DNA of 60,446 bases from Coprinopsis marcescibilis (Eukaryota > Basidiomycota > Agaricomycetes > Agaricales > Psathyrellaceae), in the NCBI GenBank assembly GCA_004369085.1, contig ML210334.1, positions 1-60,446 of the forward strand. Reading direction: 5' to 3'. Shown here in pieces: positions 12,200-22,278 of the stretch. The translations under genes and the position numbers were made by a program. Below the pieces are notes generated by a model. That model had not been told where the DNA came from, ran no database searches, and saw only the letters and a program-made list of their open reading frames with translations. The first letter of the stretch is position 1; every line of letters starts with the position of its first letter.

Positions 12200-12911
12200 G
12201 TCTGCCACAGTCTCCCGGAATAACAGAAAAGCCAAGGGGTAGAACAATCCTGTTTAAGTGGGTATGTAGTGAGTGCCTAGGGTGATAATCAATATCAATG
12301 TCACAGAAAACGGACGACAAATAGTAAATAACAAACGTCATTCATTTAACATTAACGCCTGCTAATTTGCTCATATTCTTGTGCTGCTGCTGCGAGGGAT
12401 GGCCATATTTCGACAAGGTTGTAATACCCGCCGTCTGAGCTGCAGCCGTCGCTGCAATTAATGTTGATACCGTTGCTGGTCTTGTCTTTTTCGCTTTGGT
12501 GAGTGTGTGCGTGGACATGTGGGACCTGGTTCTGGCCGTTGATGAAAGTTCAAAGGAGAGGAGGAAGAAAAAAGGTGTCCGTGCGTCGCGATTAGTGACA
12601 GCCCCGGCCCTTACCTTTATTCAGCAACGTGATCGACTAATATCATATATCATCCGTTGCAATGGTCTGCTGCTTAGGAGACTAAGCCCTTACTTCATGC
12701 CCGCAATTTGATGCAACAGGGCCATCGAACGGCGACCGTACTGAGGAACAGGCTGACATTTCTATCAATGCCTTTTCCAGTCATCGACGGACTGACAGCG
12801 TTCAAGCCTGTTGAAATTTAAGCACCCAAAGGCCTAAATATCCTGTTGATCATGACACTCACTCTCTAGATCAATACCCCCTCTAACAAGACCAGCGTTT
12901 ATGCAGATACT
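12200..12911. promoter_or_regulatory. Shared divergent spacer between NLR copies B and C
   Basis: A 712-bp spacer separates the 5' ends of copies B (-) and C (+), which face away from each other. It must carry the promoters of both genes. The B side keeps sequence matching the upstream of copy A. I see no clear TATA box and no gene. Confidence 0.45.
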
Positions 12912-15863
12912 ATGCCTCGCAGGTGGTTCTGCATTCCACTTCCGAGCTGGAGGTTTTTTGGACGAAGACGACGACGCTTTACAGACGAACACGTCAAGGA
13001 CCGCAGTGAAGAATCTGAAGATACTGCTGGGGATGTCGACAAAGCGCTTGGAAGCGACGGCCACGGAGCAGATCATATTAGTCTTCAGAACTCAAAGCCT
13101 GTTGTTGTCGAAGCAGCGCCGTCTCGCGCCTCCAAGGAACCCGAAAGCATCCAACCGCAAGTATTACAACAACTACGCGACATCCCCCGACAGACAGATC
13201 TAAACCTCGCCCCGAAACCTTCAGGCCCTACTGTTCTGCAAGCGGAACTATCTCGTTCTCCGGACAATAGAGAACGTCATAACCAACTGGGAAACGTCCA
13301 TGGCAAGTCTAGGACCGCAGGTGCTGTTGAAAAAGTCCTAATCATTCTGCAGATTTCCCTTCTTCGATACTTTCCAACGCTCAAGGAACACAGATCAACA
13401 ACGCACATTTTATTGCGGCAACCAATGTCATTTTCAACCGTAGTAGCGAAGACGTTGCCAAAGGCGAGTGAAGCCTGTTCGTTCAATTCATGGCAGTTCT
13501 TACATCCGGCTATCACAGGAAAGAAGATAATGCTCGACAACATCGCCACCTCAGCACTGTTCAACTCGCACGACAGGTTCGACCCGCCTAAATGTGACGA
13601 AAACACACGCGTTAGCCTGCTCAGCGCAATCAGAACCTGGATTGAAGATAGGTCGTCAACCTCGGCGAGGTTGCAGTGTATCACGGGCTCGGCTGGGATT
13701 GGAAAGTCGGCGCTCATGCAAACGACTGCTGAACAATGCGAACCTGCCGGCCTTGTTGCAGCGACGTTTTTCTTCTCAGCAAGCGACCCCGTTCGGAACA
13801 ACCTGCGACGTTTCATCCCGACAATTGCCTACCAAATTGCATTGTCCAATAAATCCGACCCAGCGTTGGGGAATTGCATCTTCTGTGTAGTTGACAGGGA
13901 CCCCTCGATATTCCAGCGCTCTATCGAATGTCAATTGGAGGAGCTTATTATCAAGCCGCTGCGAGAGACGTTTCCGCAGAGCTACGTCGATTTATTCTAC
14001 TCGCCCTCCTTCCCGCACGTCATTTATATCGATGGACTTGACGAGTGCGTCGACCGAAAAAGCCAAACCCAGCTCCTTCGGATCATATCCACCACCTTTA
14101 TCGACAACCGCCTCCCTTTCAAGATCCTGTTGGCGAGTCGACCGGAACCTCCACTTCGAGCAGCAATTCTGGGCGATTTCGGGTACATGAAAAGCAAGAG
14201 CCAGATGGTTAACCTCAACGAGTACAACGCCTCGGCGGATATCAGAACCTTCTTTCAAGCGCACCTACGCACCATCGGTCAGGAGAGCGACGACCCTCGT
14301 GCTCAAACGGACTGGCCCTCCCCCGAAGACATTGATACCTTGGTTGTCGCAGCAGCCGGCCTCTTTGTCTACGCATCAACCGTGGTCAAGTTTGTCTCCC
14401 AGCGACACAGGCGGCCTTTCCTCCAGCTGAGGACTGTGATTCAAGTCATCAAGCGTCCCCATCCGACTGGCCAAACTGCTCCGGTGATGAAGCATCCGTT
14501 TGCGGAGCTGGACGCGCTTTATCGAAGTATATTCGTGTTTGCGCAGAAGGAGTACGCGAGTCAGTGTGATGACGATGATCCCATTGCGGTTGTTCGACTG
14601 GTCCGCATGTTATCCCGACCTTTGCCCCGTATCAAGTTGGCGGTGGTTTATTCGGACCCCTCTTCGTCGTCTTCGGAACCTGCTGTAGAATGCGTGGAAG
14701 TAGCTCAAGCATATGATGTGGGTTCACGCAACGTTTCAGTTGCGCAAATGGAAGAAATCTTTCAACTCGAGCCGGGCCAGTTGGAATTTATGTTCTCCGA
14801 CCTGCATTCGCTTTATACCGTGGAATGGGGCAACTTTCAGAGTATTGTCATACGGCCCTACCACAAATCTGTGCAGGACTTTCTCTTCGACCCCACACGG
14901 TGTGGGGAGCTGTAAATCACAGACTACAGTGTCCTGGGCAGCTGGTCGACGCTCACACTTGGCATACTTGCCCAGGCGAGTGACAACAGTGCGTATACCC
15001 CAAATTTCTCTGTGTAATATGTGCAATCCTTACACCGAAGTTTTCTTTTATCCAGTGTTGGCTGGATTGGAAAAAGATAATCGTTTGACTCTTTCTGATT
15101 CAGACAGACTTACGTGGGCAGGGTTGGAAATGATGTATCAAGTGCCACTAGCTTTGGCGTTCGAAGAAGACGCGCAGTGGGCAGTCATTATGGAGGAGTG
15201 GCATCGTGTTTACAAGCCGTTCACGGACCAGGGTCTGTTCAGTCGACTCGCACGCGCTCTGAGAAGCGTTGCTGCTACTCCTTGGCCCCAGCGCGTCGCT
15301 CCTACTACTGTTCGTCCTTGGCAACGGGGCGGTTTAAAATACCGCCTTTTCGGCATGGTTCTTGGGTTCATGTTGTACGAAGCACCTCGACTTGCGGGTA
15401 GTGAGGTGAGTTCAACTTTGTTTACGGTTTCATCCCCTTCCCATTGCATGGCACTGAACCATGCTGTCAGTGGGACCCCGGCGTTCGTCTAGACATTCAG
15501 AACCTGTTTGATGCGATAAAGGAGAGAGAATTGGGATCTGGAATGATTCTCAAAGAGACACTTCCGGGGATCAGGAAAGGTGATAGGTTCCTTTATGCGG
15601 TGCATTGTTAGAGACTGACTGTATTCGTAGGTAAACCAGTTTCTCACCGGTACCTCCAGCGTTGGTTGGCCAGAATGTCGGATGGTCAATCGCTTGGTAG
15701 CATCTATCCGTGGCCGGGAGAGAACGTGGGGGTCAAGTTGCGTTTACTCCGGGGTGAAGAGGAGGAGAAGGAGGAAACGGACGAGGACTTGATGCTTAGA
15801 CATATGGGATGCAACCCTTTTGCAAAGGAAGAAGAGGAGGAGACGGAGGATGATGACGAATGA
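12912..15863 (+). pseudogene. NACHT NLR-like copy C, truncated by a TAA nonsense codon
   Basis: Six exons aligned with copies A and B: 12912-13302, 13353-13463, 13519-14988, 15056-15405, 15471-15579, 15631-15863; 887 aa if the stop were sense. Start MPRRWFCIPLPSWRF, then disordered region, SNAQGTQINNAHFIAATNV, NACHT with Walker A GSAGIGKS and Walker B YIDGLDEC. An in-frame TAA at 14913-14915 stands where A and B have a Tyr codon (CTG-TAA versus TTG-TAT / CTG-TAC), ending the product at 632 aa. The frame after the stop remains open to the normal end (SIYPWPGENVGVKLRLL and an acidic tail), so the mutation looks recent, or the truncated NACHT protein is functional. The first two introns (50 and 55 bp) both start with GC. 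Confidence 0.8.
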
Positions 15864-16132
15864 AGCATGTAACCGCTGGCTGCAGCCAAGCCAAAACTGG
15901 TGCATCGCTCGGGTATGTGATTTTATTTTACCCATGGTTTCGGAATGAACTATTAATACTTGCCACATAAGGGACAATATGAAACGAAATCATCTAGAAC
16001 TTGCTGCACGCGGATTCGACAAGTACTACAGACTGACGATGAAGTACTACCGTGACGGGAGGTCCGAGCTCGCCGGCTCCGGCTGTCCTGGGCGCGAGAT
16101 CTGAGCACACATTAACAAACGACAGTTTCTGT
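15864..16132. other. Region between NLR copy C and the M43 protease gene
   Basis: No gene is seen. It holds the 3' end of copy C, the segment that copy A's leftover tail resembles, and sequence upstream of the protease TATA box. Confidence 0.3.
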
Positions 16133-16138
16133 TATAAA
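16133..16138 (+). promoter_or_regulatory. TATA box of the M43 protease gene
   Basis: TATAAA 84 bases upstream of the predicted ATG at 16217, a spacing that leaves room for a start of transcription about 30 bases downstream and a short leader. Confidence 0.5.
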
Positions 16139-16216
16139 CCGCATGGCGAACAATCGAAATCCGTGCGCCTGGTTCGCTACCCCCCACAACCTCTACATCT
16201 GTATATCTTCTTTAGC

Positions 16217-17579
16217 ATGCTGGCCATGCGAGACTTCCTCTCTGCACTCACCCTCGTGACCTTGGGAATCAGCGCTGTTGGCGTTTCTGCTGCTCCTACC
16301 TCTGGCTTTGGACAGGCCAGCTACAGTCGCGCTGTCGGCTTGTTCAGCCATCGAGGGTGAGTTCATATCCTCACAGCTACCAAATATGTATCCTCAATGT
16401 CCACTCGTTGATATTCCGAATTAGTGGACTATGTGGATCCCGCTTTCAACCTGCAGCGCTCGTCAAATCCGAGCGGCGGCTGCGGTCCAGTCGACGTACT
16501 GGGCGCCAGAGCAACACTGAATGGGTCACCATCCCTGTCAATTTCCATATCATCTCCGCCAACGACACGATACAAGGTGGTGGGGCTGTCACGTAAGACC
16601 CGTTCGAGGCTGTTTCGATCACGTTCTGACCGCTCTGTAGGGACGAACAGATTGATGCCCAGATGGATGTGTTGCGAGACTCTTTTGCGACGGCAAGGAT
16701 CGAATGGGAGCTCCTGAATGTGACGCGGACGACAAATACGACCTGGTTCAATAGCATTGGTGTTGGGATCATGGAAGAAGATCCGAACAATTTTACTACC
16801 ATCAAGTGAGTACACCTTGTGCTCCATTCGCTGCCATTCTCTTATGACGATGTTACCAGTCCTCATGAGCGCGAGATGAAAGCAGCATTGGGAAGCGGCA
16901 AAGCAGGAGTTCTGGACGTCTATATCTCAACGTATGTTTTGCGTCGTTCGACTGCATGTACCTGCAGAGTCTGATGCATTTACAGGATTGCCGGTGGACA
17001 AATTGCTGGCTACGTCCGGGCTTTCCCTTCCAGATTCAACGACGACCCCACGATTGAGAGTGACCGAAAGATGATCGATGGTGTTGTCATTGACTGGATA
17101 ACACTTCCCAATGGACCTGCCCCCGACATCCTCTTGGGTAAGACTCTGGTGCATGAAGTCGGTCATTGGGCTGGTTTGTTGCATACGTTTGGTCATGTAA
17201 GTCGCGCCCTTGATGTCAATCTTGCTCACTTTGCTCATGCAGTCCTGCAGAATGGTGAAGCACCAGGAAGCTGTCAAGGACCTGGAGATTACGTCGATGA
17301 TACTCCAGCGCAGGCCTTTGCATCCCATCTGGAGATCTCTGCGAATATCACCACCGCTGATCAGTGTGTCGCTCGAGACAGTTGCCCGAATCTGCCAGGA
17401 TCAGACCCAATTAGTGCGTGCCTTTTAAACTTAAATCCTGTTCAGTTTTCTCAGGAAGCCTATCGTAAACAGACAATTTTATGGACTATGCAGCAGAGGT
17501 TTGCCAGAGGGAGTTCACTCCCGGTCAGATTAGCAGGATGAGAGGAATCTTGGACCTGTATCGTGGTATCAGGCCATAA
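16217..17579 (+). CDS. Secreted zinc metalloprotease, M43 (pappalysin/cytophagalysin-like)
   Basis: Seven exons: 16217-16356, 16425-16592, 16641-16805, 16860-16931, 16986-17196, 17251-17413, 17473-17579; 341 aa. An N-terminal signal peptide (RDFLSALTLVTLGISAVGVS-A) is followed by a short propeptide region with a conserved Cys (GLCGSRF) and a core starting WVTIPVNFHII. The zinc motif is HEVGHWAGLLH (HExxHxxGxxH), followed by DYVDDTPAQ and the downstream NFMDYAAEVC..FTPGQISRM typical of fungal M43B enzymes; the Met of NFMDY fits the Met-turn. Expected to be an extracellular endopeptidase. The start could also be the ATG at 16226. It lies between NLR copies C and D on the same strand. Confidence 0.88.
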
Positions 17580-18179
17580 AACAGCCGTAGACGGTTACTT
17601 TTACTAAAATATTTGCAATATAAAGCATACTATATCGAATAGCGTATCAAATTAACAATCGGATAGTGCTTAAAGCTAGGACGACGCAGTCTTACAACCC
17701 TCTGTATCCCCCTATTTCACGCGACGCGACCGTGATGTTTCGTAAATTCCAGAGGCAGGCCAAACAGACAGAAACTGGCTTGCCACCACCCACTGTGTGC
17801 GACGACGATGACCACGCCATTTAAGTGACTGCTCTTCTCTCTCTCTACCATTCTCAGCTGCGACGTTACAAGGCTGAGAACGCCACATCAATGCTTTGCG
17901 ATGAATAATCTCTGGTCAATCTGGAAAATCCGCGGACCTATGGATCACTGGTGGCCGCAATGGTACGCCCGAACATTCCAAGATGTCTCTGGTTGCTCTG
18001 ACCTCGCAGAAGATTTCCAGAATACCCCAGCTGATAGTGATCGAGGGCTGAGGCAGATTCGAATGCAGGAGACCACAAAAGAACATCACGCTCTGATCTG
18101 AATTGCTGTGTGATACCAGCCATTTAGGCTCAGACCGTGCTCGCCGTCACAACAGCCACCACTGGCGCTCTCCCCCATC
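17580..18179. other. Intergenic region upstream of NLR-derived copy D
   Basis: Short open frames only (for example 17901-18101), none recognisable. It includes CT-rich sequence near 17830-17850. I see nothing else. Confidence 0.3.
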
Positions 18180-20018
18180 ATGACTGCGATCTCTGCGATT
18201 CCTGCACAGAAGGATGGGGACAAGCCGACCAATATCGAGCCAGATACCTCTGACTCTTCTCACAACGCACGCAGCGTGAGGGAGCTTGGTGTTCCCTCTT
18301 ACTCGACGGAGTTTGAGCAGCCACCGCCTGATTTTGACGCTGAGCCTCGTGAGTGTCTCTCACTATGCTGTATGCTGGGCACCGCTCACTTAGCCTTGCA
18401 GTACCGAAGGAAAATCCACCAACATATGTCGACAGTGAAGGGGTTGACGCGATAAATCAACCATTCCCGGCCGAAAAGGGACTTTCGCGAAGAGATCTAC
18501 CTCCTGTATATGGCTCGTCGTCTGCCCTCGACTTGGAGACCTACGATGAAGATGCCCAGTTTGGAAGTTCCAACCAACCAACTCTACCCAGTGCCGAGGT
18601 ATCGTCCCAGATCCGAGCGTATCTGAAGATGCGGCTTCGCGCAATCGGCGGAGCAAGTCCCGACCCCCAAGCACAGAAAGGTTGGCCAGCATCCAATGAC
18701 ATCGACCGACTTGTCTCGGCCTCGTACGGACAGCGCATATATGCCTCAACTGTAGTAAAATTTGTTTCGCAGCGCCCACAAACCCCAATCCAACAGCTCC
18801 AGCTCGTCTTGGACTCCATTCCGAATACCAAATCTCGAGAAGATTCATCTCTCCCCCTGGACGCACTTTATCGCCTCATTTTCCTCTTCGCCCAGCAGGA
18901 ATACGCATCCAAGAGCGGGAACAATGACCCACATGCTATTGTCCGCCTCGTTCGGACGCTGTCCAACATACACCCCGTCGTTGTTTTCCAGGGTGTCGAA
19001 GTCATTGAGGGTATCCAATGGGAGGCGAAATACTCCGCGCGATATCCCTCGGTCTATTCGGACATTTTACCCAAGTTGCTTCAGATCAAGGAGGAAGACA
19101 TCACTCTCATTCTCGCAGACATGACCTCGTTGTACAGCATAAACGATTTCCATATTGGGGCTTACCACCAGTCCGTCGACGAGTTCCTCCAAGATCAATC
19201 ACGCTGCGAGGACCTATACATCTCTACTCCCGAAATCTATGCCAACTGGGTAACCCACCTCTTAACGGTTCTCGTCAAAGCAAATGACCAAGGTTGGTCA
19301 GTATTCTTCCGAGCTTATGTCCCTTTTTCTGACGTCAAAATACAGACATCATCGAGGTGTTAATTCACCGCTACGACAATATGAAGATACATATCACCTT
19401 TGCTCTATATTCCTTCATGCATTTCATGCCTTTCCCAACGCAGCCGGAAGATGCTGGTGACGATCCGGACTGGGTCATCGTGATGGAAATATGGAACGAC
19501 ATACTTCGGCCTTTCTTTGCAGATGGCCTTTTCCGTAGGCTCTCGACCCTTTTGGTACAAGCAGCGTCGGATGCTCGAAAGATTGACAGCCAATCAGTTG
19601 CATCTCTTGCCGAGGTAGGGCTCATCTTAGGGTTCGGACTCCACGAACTCCCTAGGCTGGCAGGTCACCAGGTACGAGGCTTCAGCTTCTTTGCCACGCT
19701 TAACAACTTGACCTGATTCGATTGGCTTGGCGTAAAGTGGGACGACGATGTGGTCGGAGACATGACTGCTCTATTCGAAACGATTCAGCAGCTCGAGCTC
19801 AAGTGGCCAAGCCTTGCTTTGGAGAAGCTATCTAACGGTACTTCCTACCTATTGATCCTGCTAGGTTGGTTCGTTAACCCGGTTGCTCAGGTGAACGCGA
19901 GACACAAGGTTCTGAGGTGAAACCGTTTGGAAAGATATGCCTGTATCAGCCTCTTCAAAGGATCTTCCCTTGGCGAGGTGCGGCCTATGGCGTGAACCTC
20001 TTGGCTTTTCATGGATAG
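18180..20018 (+). CDS. NACHT-less paralogue of the NLR family, copy D, with PPxY motifs
   Basis: Five exons: 18180-18348, 18402-19292, 19346-19671, 19738-19837, 19891-20018; 537 aa in phase. From about residue 110 it aligns with the post-NACHT part of copies A-C (YASTVVKFVSQR, LDALYRLIFLFAQQEYA, GAYHQSVDEFLQDQSRCEDLYI, LGFGLHELPRLAGHQ, IFPWRGAAYGV). It contains no Walker A or Walker B, and the N-terminus is replaced by an acidic, Pro-rich segment with PPTY and PPVY, which match the WW-domain-binding PPxY consensus. The last introns fall at the same places as in the full-length copies. It diverges more from A-C than they do from each other. The donor after exon 2 is GTTGGT, less usual but GT. 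It may be a regulator or decoy, or simply a degenerate derivative. Confidence 0.75.
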
Positions 20019-20720
20019 GCATCTGAGGCCCTGTAAAGTATGAAAGTGGCTGGACTGGAATATATATAGGTACGTTGTTCCATTACTGTTGAGGCTACGT
20101 GCTGACAACTACCCCAGAACACAAGATTTTTCGTTTGTCGAATTGCTTTGTAACAGAACTTGGTTAGGGATACATTAGTGCCAATGCGAATGTTTCGGCC
20201 TGATATCAATCAAGCCAACGCGAATCACTTGGACCGTGATCTTCTTCATCGGTGCCCTCCTAAAGCCAAGATACCAACTTGTGAACCTGATTATTCATCC
20301 ATCGACTCTCCTTTTGCTCAGCGGCAGCATGCTTCCTATATCGGTCGCAAACCGTCTCCGTCACTTCCGAGGGGCGAATCATAGACTAGGGTAGGAAGCT
20401 CTCCTCTTCTGTAAAAGGCTGCGCGTAGCCGACAGCTTGAAGGCAGTTCCAACACCCTCACCGCAGCTTCCTACGCCTAAACCATATGGTTTCAGTCCGT
20501 ATCTTTTCTTTCCTGGTCAGAATGAATGGGGTCAAGAAGTGGTGATCGTCTGCATCGGATGTAAGGTATGCTCAGAGGCTTATCATCAATGTCTTACTAC
20601 TTCTTATGCAAATTACTCAGGTAATCGTTGGCATAGAAGCTCTCTTTGTACCCTATAAAGTATACCTCAAGAACTCCATGAAGCGACAGCATCTGTAACC
20701 TTCCTCTCGCCTTCAGAGAG
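20019..20720. other. Intergenic region upstream of the M35 protease
   Basis: No supported gene. A few short open frames exist on both strands without recognisable features. CCCTATAAAGTA near 20651-20662, about 65 bases before the protease start, could be its TATA box. Confidence 0.35.
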
Positions 20721-21973
20721 ATGACGATTCTCTCAACGTCGACCTTACTGGTTCTCTTGACAGTCGCGCTTTCGACATCTGCTCTCCAACGACTTTCCCT
20801 CAAGATAGACGGTAGGTGGTGCTTATAAAACTTGCATGCTTCAGAGCTGATATACGTTTTATAGGGCCCACCTCGGTGGACAATATCGAGAATTTCACAG
20901 TCACAACAACCATTACCAACACCGGAGATGAGACGTTAAAGGTTCTGCGCGACCCTTTGAGCCCCATGTCGAAGCTCCCTGCGGATACGTTCGCTATCAG
21001 CACCGATAGAGGAGCCAAGCCACTCTTCAACGGTATCAAAGTCAAGTATTTGCCACAACTGGCTGCTGAAGCTGGTGCCTTCACCGTGTTAGCACCTGCA
21101 CAGGCGATCAAAATTCACCATGACCGTGAGTCGTCTGGCTTCATTTAACCATAACCTTCTCACATTCTTGGAACAGTGGCGGAAGCCTATAGTTTTGCTC
21201 GTTCGGGAGAAGGGATATACAACATCGGCGCACGCAACGCCTTCTATGTCCTTCAGGGTGATGGCAGTATCCAGGTTCTGCATGCCAACGTGGACCGAAG
21301 GCATGCTGCTAAACTTTCCGGGACGTTGGAGAAAGTGCATTCTTCCCGCATTAAGAGCAGGGCTACGTTTCCCAACTGCAGCGCCTCTCAGCAGACAGCC
21401 GTCAAGCTCGCTATAACCGCTGCCACAAACTATGCTACCTCTTCGTTTCTCACTTCGAGTGCGGAAGTCGCGGCTACTGCCCGGTACACAACTTGGTTCG
21501 GCAACTACACAGCGACCAGACATGACAAGGTTCTGTCGCATTTCACGGCCATCCATAAGAACGACTTTTCAACCTTTGTGTTCAACTGCAAGTGCTCATA
21601 TCCTGGAGCTTATGCGTATGTGTATCCCTCAATGTACGTCACTCTTTTCATATCCTTGATTGCGTTGTTTTGTGACGTTGTTTCATCAGCTTCGGAGAAA
21701 TTTACCTTTGCGATGCGTTTTGGAAGGCGCCAGTGACTGGAAGGGATTCCCAGGTATGCTTTCCAGATTGACTCAATATGTTTCGACCATGCTCAAGGTG
21801 GCTTTATTTTGAAGGGAGGAACTATCATTCATGAAGCATCCCATTTCACGAACAACGGAGGGACTCAAGATCATACCTATGGCCAATCCGGATGCAAGCA
21901 GCTTGCCAAGGATTCCCCAGACTCTGCGGTTGAGAACGCTGACTCGCACGAGTATTATACAGAGAACACTTAG
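20721..21973 (+). CDS. Secreted metalloendopeptidase, M35 (peptidyl-Lys metalloendopeptidase type)
   Basis: Five exons: 20721-20811, 20865-21125, 21177-21633, 21690-21753, 21815-21973; 343 aa. A signal peptide (MTILSTSTLLVLLTVALSTS) is followed by a propeptide with the NVTTTITNTGDETL-like beta domain usual in M35 precursors. The catalytic part begins near FPNCSASQQ. The aspzincin signature is complete: HEASH provides two His ligands and the Glu, and GTQDHTYGQ supplies the Asp ligand. The end NADSHEYYTEN is typical of the lysine-specific enzymes of mushrooms (Grifola, Armillaria type). The length is close to those precursors. The last intron ends in GAAG rather than CAG/TAG but is the only choice that keeps the frame. 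Expected extracellular protein digestion. Confidence 0.88.
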
Positions 21974-22278
21974 CACAGAAGGTCCTCTGTGGTCGTATAT
22001 AAGCCTGCTCCATGGAGGCCCAACATGGTTAAATCTCACTTGTCGTCATGTCGTCTACATGGTCTGTGCGCAGGAGCGTTTCGATAATTGAGCCCGAAAT
22101 TATGATTTATCATTGATCTTGCTTTTTCCCCTATCTCTATTTTCTTCCGCACAATAAAAGTCTGCAAGTCGCGTCAAGAACGGTACACAGTCTTTGTAGG
22201 TATCTAGATGCCTACCTCTAATTGTTAATTGTTGAATATCGGCTTCTCAACCTCAGCCAAGCGAGCCTGAGAGGAAAT

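Noticed and set aside
12912..14915. A continuous 667-codon frame as the protein of NLR copy C
   Set aside because: Alignment with A and B shows that two introns (13303-13352 and 13464-13518) interrupt it. The frame is open only because their lengths add up to 105 nt. The intervening residues are out of frame with the family.
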